Shown here in pieces: positions 15,128 to 20,022 of a stretch of 20,022 nt of DNA (positions are counted from its first letter, which is position 1; each line of letters opens with the position of its first letter). Location: NCBI GenBank assembly GCA_913051755.1, contig CAJXBR010000014.1, forward strand, positions 1-20,022. The letters are read 5' to 3'. A program made the translations under genes and the position numbers. The notes beneath the pieces are model-generated. The model was given only the letters and a program-made list of their open reading frames with translations. It ran no database searches and was not told the origin of the DNA. Source of the DNA: an uncultured Flavobacteriaceae bacterium (GTDB taxonomy: Bacteria > Bacteroidota > Bacteroidia > Flavobacteriales > Flavobacteriaceae).

Positions 15128-15349
15128 TTAATACTCATCCTCATTCCAAAGATAATCATCGTCGGTTGGGTAATCAGGCCAAATCTCGTCGATTGACTCA
15201 TATATTTCTCCTTCGTCCTCAATGGCTTGAAGGTTTTCGACAACTTCAAGCGGTGCACCCGTTCGTATGGCAAAGTCGATGAGTTCGTCTTTGTTTGCTG
15301 GCCAAGGCGCATCACTGAGGTAGGATGCAAGCTCTAAAGTCCAATACAT
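15128..15349 (-). CDS. DUF2795-type small acidic protein
   Basis: A 73-aa soluble, acidic protein with the pattern APWPANKDELIDFAIRTGAP followed by LEVVENLQAIEDEGEIYESI and the ending IWPDYPTDDDYLWNEDEY. The PAxKxELIDxAxxxGAP core is the DUF2795 signature (small helical proteins of unknown function). The start MYWTLELASYL is the form I know from Bacteroidota homologues. It has its own good promoter (15369-15398) and is followed by secA, so it is likely coexpressed with the translocase; whether it acts in secretion is not known. The adjacent overlapping reading frame in the same place is a shadow. Confidence 0.85.
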   Translation of the reverse strand: MYWTLELASYLSDAPWPANKDELIDFAIRTGAPLEVVENLQAIEDEGEIYESIDEIWPDYPTDDDYLWNEDEY

Positions 15350-15368
15350 AGTCTACTGTATTAAAATG

Positions 15369-15398
15369 CAAAAATATAGGTTTAACCGAATTATGCAA
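15369..15398 (-). promoter_or_regulatory. Promoter of the DUF2795-secA unit
   Basis: On the minus strand TTG (15398-15396) and TATTTTTG (15376-15369) are separated by 19 bases, the consensus spacing of Bacteroidota promoters. The -7 element lies 19 bases before the ATG. It sits in the 58-base gap after the adenosyltransferase stop, so the DUF2795 gene, secA, the glycosyltransferase and msrA can be transcribed independently of the genes upstream. Confidence 0.55.
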
Positions 15399-15407
15399 GC
15401 AAAACTC

Positions 15408-15956
15408 CTAGATTCTTGGAATCCACTTAACTTCCTCATTACCAGCGTTTTTACATATCAAACGAGCAAGGCAAAACAAATAATCTGAAAGTCGATTGAG
15501 ATAAATCACGCCAATATCATCCACGTATGCACTTTTGCCGAGTGTAACGGTTAACCTTTCGGCACGTCTGCAAACACATCTGGCCAGATGAGCGTGCGAT
15601 GCTGTTTCACTTCCACCAGGGAGGATAAAATGTGTCATCGGAGGAAGGTCGGACACAATTTTATCGATACATTTTTCAATCCACTTGATATCTTGATCAG
15701 TGATTTTTTGAATACGCAGGTCGGTATGTTCGCCATCTACAGCAAGCATAGCACCTAAAACAAACAAATCGTTTTGGATTTTAATCAAGTCACGATGGTA
15801 ATACTGTGATTCTGAGTTGGATGCAATCATTCCCATCCAAGCATTGAGCTCATCAATAGTTCCATAGGTTTCAATACGCAAATGGCTTTTTGATACTCGC
15901 TCACCTCCATATAAAGAGGTCATTCCTTGATCTCCAGTTTTCGTGTAGATTTTCAT
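15408..15956 (-). CDS. Cob(I)yrinic acid a,c-diamide adenosyltransferase (PduO type)
   Basis: A 182-aa cytoplasmic enzyme that transfers the 5'-deoxyadenosyl group of ATP to cob(I)alamin, making coenzyme B12. The ATP-binding N-terminus YTKTGDQGMTSLYGG is at 4-18, YGTIDELNAW at 31-40, FILPGG at 110-115, RRAER at 130-134 and NRLSDYLF at 154-161, all diagnostic of the PduO type and not of CobA/BtuR. It forms a trimer in characterised members. No other cobalamin synthesis or B12-dependent enzyme gene is in the window, so it probably serves salvaged B12 (for example for methylmalonyl-CoA mutase or ribonucleotide reductase elsewhere). It follows lnt after 61 bases with no obvious promoter or terminator. 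Confidence 0.95.
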   Translation of the reverse strand: MKIYTKTGDQGMTSLYGGERVSKSHLRIETYGTIDELNAWMGMIASNSESQYYHRDLIKIQNDLFVLGAMLAVDGEHTDLRIQKITDQDIKWIEKCIDKIVSDLPPMTHFILPGGSETASHAHLARCVCRRAERLTVTLGKSAYVDDIGVIYLNRLSDYLFCLARLICKNAGNEEVKWIPRI

Positions 15957-16017
15957 AGACGTAACCTACCAGAGTGATAGGCGCAATTTTTTTGCTAAGT
16001 TAAGTCAATTTTTATAA

Positions 16018-17580
16018 CTAGCTAAAAATCAGTTTTTTTCGTGTAATGGAGATCAATAACAGAAGTACTGAAACAAACAATGACAAACGTGCAATATAAT
16101 CTCCGTATTTGACATAAAACGTCAATTGATTTTGTGGAACGATGGTCACAGACATGGCGTCTCTTTTTAGATAAGGGATTTGTTTTATGACCTCGCCATA
16201 TGAGTTGATTATTGCTGATATGCCTGAATTGGCAGACCTTACAATGGGCAGGCGTGTTTCTATCGCTCGCAGTTTTGTATAACTCAGCAATTGGCGATGA
16301 CCTGGAGTTGTTCCCCACCACGCATCATTGGTCATGACAGCCAAGAACTCTGCACCATTGCGCACATAACCTCCAACAAAACTCCCATATACAGATTCAT
16401 AACATATGATTGGCCCCACTTTACTGCCATTTTTGAGTTGAAATACTTTTCGATTAGTATCCACTGCTCGACTGCGAACTGTACCACCCAGATCAAGCAT
16501 AATGTTGCCAAAAAGGGGCTCAATAATTTGTTTGTAGGGGAGGGTTTCAATCCCAACGACCAGCTTGGACTTGTGGTAGACCTGCAAGGGATTGGTTCCA
16601 CTTAAAAATGCACTGTTGTAAAAATCCACCCACTGGTTGCCCATCTTATTTGAAGTTGGTGTTTTGTCAGCTTTTGAATACACCTGAAACAGTTGAATGC
16701 CTGTCAACAGTTGGATGGATTCGATTTGCGACATCTCTTCGCTGATACTTTGGTAGAGATAGCTCGATGATAAGCTTGGTAAGGAATAGCCAAACCCCTC
16801 TGTAAAATAAGTCTCAGGTGCTAGAATTAAGTCAGTTGTTGGCGTGAGCTCTGGTTTGATTAGCGTAAAGAGTGCTTTGGCTTGTTCTAGGTCACTTGCG
16901 ACAAACTTTTCTTCATAAGGATCGATATTAGGTTGTGCTATAACAACCTCAACAGCTTTGTTGTTTTGAGGTTGATGATTGGCATAAATCGCTAGTGATA
17001 TACAGACTGGAATTGCTATGGTGAGAACTGCAATAGCCATTTTTCGCAATCGAAATGTATTTGCTCGTATTGCTTTAAAAAACAAAATATTTACAAGTAT
17101 CACCCACAAACTCCCACCAAATACTCCTGTATATTCATACCATTGTATCCATGAGGTTGTTTCAGAAAATACATTTCCGAGTTGAAGCCAAGGCCACGAA
17201 AAATCCCAATGAAGGTGTAGGAGTTCGAAACTCATCCAAAAAGTTGTCAGAAATAACAATCCAGCTTGTATCGATAGCTTTCTAATGACCATTCGTGAAA
17301 GCATAAAGACAACTGTCATCAGAGAACTATTCACAAGTACAGCAAAAAACATTCCGAAGGCTGATGCATTCCATATCCACCACGATATACCCAAATTCCA
17401 AAGAAAAAAGCTCAGAAAAAAGTGAGCAGTTGTTCGTTTTGATTTTTTTTCAGGCTGATGATATAAGATTTGAAGCAAGGGGACAAATGCGATAAAAATA
17501 AGTAAAGAAAGGCCATTCATTGGCCATGCTAGCGTCAATAATAAAGCACTGAGAATGCTTTTGGATAGATTACTATTCAT
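16018..17580 (-). CDS. lnt: Apolipoprotein N-acyltransferase
   Basis: A 520-aa inner-membrane enzyme that adds the third acyl chain to the N-terminal cysteine of lipoproteins, the last step before Lol-type sorting. Six or so hydrophobic segments cover residues 8-200, then the periplasmic nitrilase-like domain (about 210-485) and a final membrane segment (498-512). The Glu-Lys-Cys triad is visible: E256 in LAPET, K337 in YHKSKL and C393 in IICYESVYG. The TNDAWWG and RSANSG blocks are present as well. Length matches E. coli Lnt (512 aa). A perfect -7 element lies only five bases before the ATG. The gene diverges from pssA, and both are envelope-lipid genes. Lipoproteins such as the MsrA of this window would be substrates. 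Confidence 0.96.
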   Translation of the reverse strand: MNSNLSKSILSALLLTLAWPMNGLSLLIFIAFVPLLQILYHQPEKKSKRTTAHFFLSFFLWNLGISWWIWNASAFGMFFAVLVNSSLMTVVFMLSRMVIRKLSIQAGLLFLTTFWMSFELLHLHWDFSWPWLQLGNVFSETTSWIQWYEYTGVFGGSLWVILVNILFFKAIRANTFRLRKMAIAVLTIAIPVCISLAIYANHQPQNNKAVEVVIAQPNIDPYEEKFVASDLEQAKALFTLIKPELTPTTDLILAPETYFTEGFGYSLPSLSSSYLYQSISEEMSQIESIQLLTGIQLFQVYSKADKTPTSNKMGNQWVDFYNSAFLSGTNPLQVYHKSKLVVGIETLPYKQIIEPLFGNIMLDLGGTVRSRAVDTNRKVFQLKNGSKVGPIICYESVYGSFVGGYVRNGAEFLAVMTNDAWWGTTPGHRQLLSYTKLRAIETRLPIVRSANSGISAIINSYGEVIKQIPYLKRDAMSVTIVPQNQLTFYVKYGDYIARLSLFVSVLLLLISITRKKLIFS

Positions 17581-17585
17581 CTGTT

Positions 17586-17593
17586 CAAAGATA
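17586..17593 (-). promoter_or_regulatory. -7 element of lnt, very close to the start codon
   Basis: TATCTTTG on the minus strand, a full consensus match, ends five bases before the lnt ATG. With the start point normally about seven bases downstream of this element, the transcript would begin at or next to the ATG, giving a leaderless mRNA. A -33 TTG at the right spacing is not seen. Confidence 0.4.
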
Positions 17594-17629
17594 TAAAAAA
17601 GGGTGGCGAGTTAGTGTTGTTTACTTTGT

Positions 17630-17637
17630 TATCTTCG
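17630..17637 (+). promoter_or_regulatory. Possible -7 element of pssA, very close to the start codon
   Basis: TATCTTCG differs from TAnnTTTG at one position and ends four bases before the pssA ATG. It mirrors the arrangement of lnt on the other strand, so both divergent genes may have leaderless or nearly leaderless messages. Confidence 0.3.
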
Positions 17638-17641
17638 CGTT

Positions 17642-18304
17642 ATGAAACTCCTCCCAAATTTATTTACGCTGGCCAACGCTGCAGTTGGTTGCTTTGCTCT
17701 TTATTATATTTCAGTTATAGATTTTGAAACTGCGACCTATTGTGTCCTTATTTGTTGTGTTTTCGATTTTTTTGATGGTTTTTTTGCGCGTGCGCTAGGT
17801 ACAACCAGTGAATTTGGAAAACATCTTGATTCCTTAGCTGATGTCATTAGTTTTGGGGTTGTTCCAGGGGCAGTTGCCACTGTGATGCTTAGTATTTTGG
17901 ATGTAGATTTCCCCTGGTTTTTTATTGGATTTATAATAACACTTGCCTCTGCATATCGTTTGGCGAACTACAATAATAGTGATCAAAACAATGTCCACTT
18001 TTCTGGTTTGCCAACTCCTGCAAATGCTTTGTTTTGGATCGGCCTCACATACATTGAAACTGAAATCACTTTCAACTTGATTGTTGGGGCTGTAATTGTC
18101 ACTTCCTTTTTGTTGAACAGTTCTTTTGCGTTTAATCGCATAAAGCTAAAATATTCTCTACTTTCTGTTTTAAAGTTATTGTTGATGATTGTTTTGATGA
18201 TCGCTCTGTGGGTGCAATTTGGTCATCTCGCTTGGAGTATTGTCATCACTATATACACCTTATTCTCTTTGATCTTTAGCCTTGTGGCGAGGTTTACAGC
18301 GTGA
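17642..18304 (+). CDS. pssA: CDP-diacylglycerol-serine O-phosphatidyltransferase
   Basis: A 220-aa inner-membrane enzyme that makes phosphatidylserine from CDP-diacylglycerol and serine, the precursor of phosphatidylethanolamine. The CDP-alcohol phosphatidyltransferase signature is complete: D45-G46-x2-A49-R50-x8-G59-x3-D63-x3-D67, binding CDP and the metal ion. The N-terminal LPNLFTLANAAVGC block and several membrane helices point to the type II (Bacillus-like) phosphatidylserine synthase and not phosphatidylglycerophosphate synthase. The ATG at 17642 gives the usual MKLLPNLFTLAN start. The 3' end overlaps the lptB stop on the opposite strand by 11 bases. The partner decarboxylase gene is not in the window. 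Confidence 0.93.
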   Translation: MKLLPNLFTLANAAVGCFALYYISVIDFETATYCVLICCVFDFFDGFFARALGTTSEFGKHLDSLADVISFGVVPGAVATVMLSILDVDFPWFFIGFIITLASAYRLANYNNSDQNNVHFSGLPTPANALFWIGLTYIETEITFNLIVGAVIVTSFLLNSSFAFNRIKLKYSLLSVLKLLLMIVLMIALWVQFGHLAWSIVITIYTLFSLIFSLVARFTA

Positions 18305-19040
18305 CTTTCTTTTTTCGCAATTCAAAGTTTTTGCCCAGATATACCTTGCGTACAATTTCGTCATTTGCCAGATCCTCGGGTTTGCCTGCTTTTAGAATTT
18401 TACCCTCAAACATCAAATAGGTTCTGTCAGTAATTGCCAGTGTTTCTTGTACATTGTGATCAGTAATGAGAATGCCGATATTTTTTTTCTTCAAGTGAGC
18501 TACAATTTTTTGGATGTCCTCAACTGCTACTGGATCAACACCAGCAAAGGGCTCGTCAAGAAGTAAAAATTTAGGATCTGTTGCCAATGCACGAGCAATC
18601 TCTGTGCGACGTCGCTCTCCCCCTGAAAGCAAATCACCTCTGTTTTTTCGAATGGTAGTTAAGCTAAATTCCTCTAATAATGATTCTGTTTTTTTATTTT
18701 GTTCAGCCTTGCTCAACTTCGTGAGTTCCAGCACACATCGGATGTTATCTTCAACACTCAGCTTGCGAAATACAGATGATTCTTGTGCCAAATATCCAAT
18801 TCCATTCTGCGCTCTTTGGTACATTGGAAAGGATGTAATGTCAGTATTGTCGAGTAAAACCTCACCTGCACTAGGCTTGATCAGACCAACTATGGTGTAA
18901 AAAGAAGTTGTTTTGCCAGCACCATTTGGCCCAAGTAAGCCTACAATTTCTCCTTGACTTACATGTATACTGACATCGTTAACGACCTTTCGTTTGCCAT
19001 AGATTTTTGATATGTGATTGGCAGCGAGCTTCAACTTCAT
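18294..19040 (-). CDS. lptB: LPS export ABC transporter ATPase LptB
   Basis: A 248-aa ATPase that, with LptF, LptG and LptC, extracts lipopolysaccharide from the inner membrane and drives it along the Lpt bridge. Walker A GPNGAGKT is at 37-44, the Q-loop near AQESSVFRKLSVEDNI (85-100), signature LSGGE at 138-142 followed by RRRTEIARAL, Walker B LLLDEPFAGVDP (159-170) and the H-loop LITDHNVQETL. The FRKLSVEDN and PFAGVDPxAVxDIQ blocks separate LptB from the related LivF/LivG type. The C-terminal extension is short. The start overlaps the tatC stop by four bases (ATGA). The 3' end overlaps that of pssA in opposite direction. Confidence 0.94.
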   Translation of the reverse strand: MKLKLAANHISKIYGKRKVVNDVSIHVSQGEIVGLLGPNGAGKTTSFYTIVGLIKPSAGEVLLDNTDITSFPMYQRAQNGIGYLAQESSVFRKLSVEDNIRCVLELTKLSKAEQNKKTESLLEEFSLTTIRKNRGDLLSGGERRRTEIARALATDPKFLLLDEPFAGVDPVAVEDIQKIVAHLKKKNIGILITDHNVQETLAITDRTYLMFEGKILKAGKPEDLANDEIVRKVYLGKNFELRKKKVTL

Positions 19041-19846
19041 TTGTATGTTTTTTTATTCATTTTTCGAATCACTCTTTTGGAGATAAAAATACTCAACTCA
19101 TATAAAATTAGAACAGGAATAGCCACGATGATTTGACTGGCAACATCGGGTGGTGTGATTACGGCAGATAAAAACATGACCAATACCAGTGCTATTTTTC
19201 TGTACTTGCGCATGAATTTAGGAGTAATCAGTCCAATTTTTGTAAGAAAATAAACTAAAATCGGAAGTTCAAAAATGATACCAGAAGCCAGAACAGATGC
19301 GCGAACCAAAGCTGTGTAGCTACTTAGATCAAAGTCATTAAAAATCTCCGCACTTACAGTGTAACTACCCAAAAAGCGAATGGAGAGGGGTGTAACAACA
19401 TAATAGCCAAACAAAACCCCCATGAAGAACAACAACGATGATATCGAAATAAATCCACTTGCTGTTTTTCTTTCGTGCGAGTAAAGTCCTGGGCTTATAA
19501 ATTTCCAAAACTGATAAATAACATAAGGAAATGAGACGACAATCCCAAGGGTTATCGACGTCCAAATATGTGCTGAAAATTGCCCAGCCATGGTGCGACT
19601 TTGGATTCGAAAAGGTAATTCACTGATACAAAACCCGTCGTCAAATCCCAATAGATTGGACGCTTGACACAGTAGTCGATAGGTTAGGAAATCTGTTTTT
19701 TTTGGTCCAAAAAGCAACACATCAAAGACAAAATCTTTTGCTAAAAAAGCAGCGAGAGCTGCAATCAGAATCGCTGTAATTGAGCGAAGAAGATGCCATC
19801 GTAAATCTTCGAGATGCTCCAAAAAAGACATTTCTCTATCAGCCAT
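19037..19846 (-). CDS. tatC: Sec-independent (Tat) translocase subunit TatC
   Basis: A 269-aa inner-membrane protein that recognises twin-arginine signal peptides and, with TatA, carries folded proteins across the membrane. Marks are the N-terminal MSFLEHLEDLR (6-16), the first periplasmic loop, FISPGLYSHE (116-125) with its conserved glutamate, and the late TPPDVASQ block. Six membrane segments are visible. The first periplasmic loop is longer than in E. coli (about 45-90, including two cysteines near 60 and 73), as I recall for Bacteroidota. The ATG shares one base with the kdsD stop (TAATG), and the stop overlaps the lptB ATG. No tatA is nearby; it must be elsewhere. Confidence 0.95.
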   Translation of the reverse strand: MADREMSFLEHLEDLRWHLLRSITAILIAALAAFLAKDFVFDVLLFGPKKTDFLTYRLLCQASNLLGFDDGFCISELPFRIQSRTMAGQFSAHIWTSITLGIVVSFPYVIYQFWKFISPGLYSHERKTASGFISISSLLFFMGVLFGYYVVTPLSIRFLGSYTVSAEIFNDFDLSSYTALVRASVLASGIIFELPILVYFLTKIGLITPKFMRKYRKIALVLVMFLSAVITPPDVASQIIVAIPVLILYELSIFISKRVIRKMNKKTYK

Positions 19847-20022
19847 TAGCTAATTCCTTCATTTAAGATGTTGTGCAGGTGTACAATACCAATAAATTTA
19901 TCATTTTTCATGACCAACAATTGGCTGATGTTGTTCTTTTGCATGGTGTTTAATGCCTCGGAAGCGAGGATATTAGCTTCAATAATTTTGGGGTTAGGGT
20001 TCATAATGTCTTTTGCTCGAAT
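19846..20022 (-). CDS. kdsD: D-arabinose-5-phosphate isomerase, C-terminal part (cut by window edge)
   Basis: Reading the minus strand from the window edge to the TAA at 19848-19846 gives 58 residues of a CBS domain. The blocks are AKDIMNPNPKIIEANILASE, then ALNTMQKNNISQLLVMK and FIGIVHLHNILNEGIS. This is the second CBS domain and ending of KpsF/GutQ-family proteins (SIS domain plus two CBS domains), which convert ribulose 5-phosphate into arabinose 5-phosphate for Kdo synthesis. The SIS domain lies outside the window, so the assignment rests on the ending and on the neighbours tatC and lptB; another CBS-domain protein is possible. The stop overlaps the tatC start by one base, which points to an operon kdsD-tatC-lptB. 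Confidence 0.75.
   Translation of the reverse strand: MRAKDIMNPNPKIIEANILASEALNTMQKNNISQLLVMKNDKFIGIVHLHNILNEGIS

Noticed and set aside
15118..15330. 70-aa minus-strand frame overlapping the DUF2795-type gene
   Set aside because: It is the same DNA in another frame; only the frame 15349-15128 gives a recognisable family.
15957..16017. Promoter or terminator between lnt and the adenosyltransferase
   Set aside because: Only a four-base CCTA/TAGG stem and no TAnnTTTG element on the minus strand are visible.
1..20022. Mobile element, phage, toxin-antitoxin, CRISPR or defence system
   Set aside because: No transposase, integrase, terminal repeats, direct-repeat array or defence gene is seen, and all genes are core functions in one coding style.

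Overview
The window is an AT-rich, gene-dense piece of chromosome from a member of the Bacteroidota, most likely a (marine-type) flavobacterium. The signs are: TAnnTTTG-type -7 promoter elements with no clear Shine-Dalgarno sequences; a SecA of about 1120 aa with a basic/hydrophobic C-terminus instead of the zinc motif; a DnaJ with only two CxxCxGxG repeats; and small conserved proteins (DUF2795 type, and a 75-aa protein beside a PAP2 phosphatase) that I know from this group. I see no tRNA, rRNA, CRISPR array, insertion sequence, phage gene or broken gene. No gene-free stretch exceeds about 150 bases. It reads as core genome, not an accessory island.

Layout. (1) 42-1476: a MazG/HisE-like nucleotide pyrophosphohydrolase (+) converges on branched-chain aminotransferase ilvE (-). 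(2) 1554-4182 (+): a YfcH/TIGR01777-type epimerase, then the chaperone pair grpE-dnaJ behind its own promoter, which is spanned by an inverted repeat. (3) 4183-4334: a 152-base noncoding stretch with a canonical -7 element, an AT-rich dyad and a strong intrinsic terminator; it may encode a small RNA. (4) 4335-9854 (+): a tightly packed run of an MscS channel, a sigma-54-type response regulator without a DNA-binding domain, a secreted M28 peptidase, a MATE exporter starting with TTG, a 75-aa conserved protein and a PAP2 membrane phosphatase. (5) 9893-17580 (-): lnt, cobalamin adenosyltransferase, a DUF2795-type acidic mini-protein, secA, a GT4 glycosyltransferase and a lipoprotein-anchored MsrA. 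(6) 17642-18304 (+): pssA. (7) 18294-20022 (-): kdsD (partial), tatC and lptB, joined by overlapping stop/start codons and converging on pssA with an 11-base overlap.

The theme of the right half is building and filling the cell envelope: Sec translocation (secA), Tat translocation (tatC), lipoprotein N-acylation (lnt), phospholipid head-group synthesis (pssA), Kdo precursor supply (kdsD) and LPS export (lptB). The left half is amino acid metabolism, protein folding and osmotic/stress response. I found no clear new multi-gene system. The items most worth checking are the possible small RNA at about 4213-4310, the dyad over the grpE promoter at 2474-2518, and the mscS-regulator pair whose regulator lacks an HTH and has an altered GAFTGA loop.
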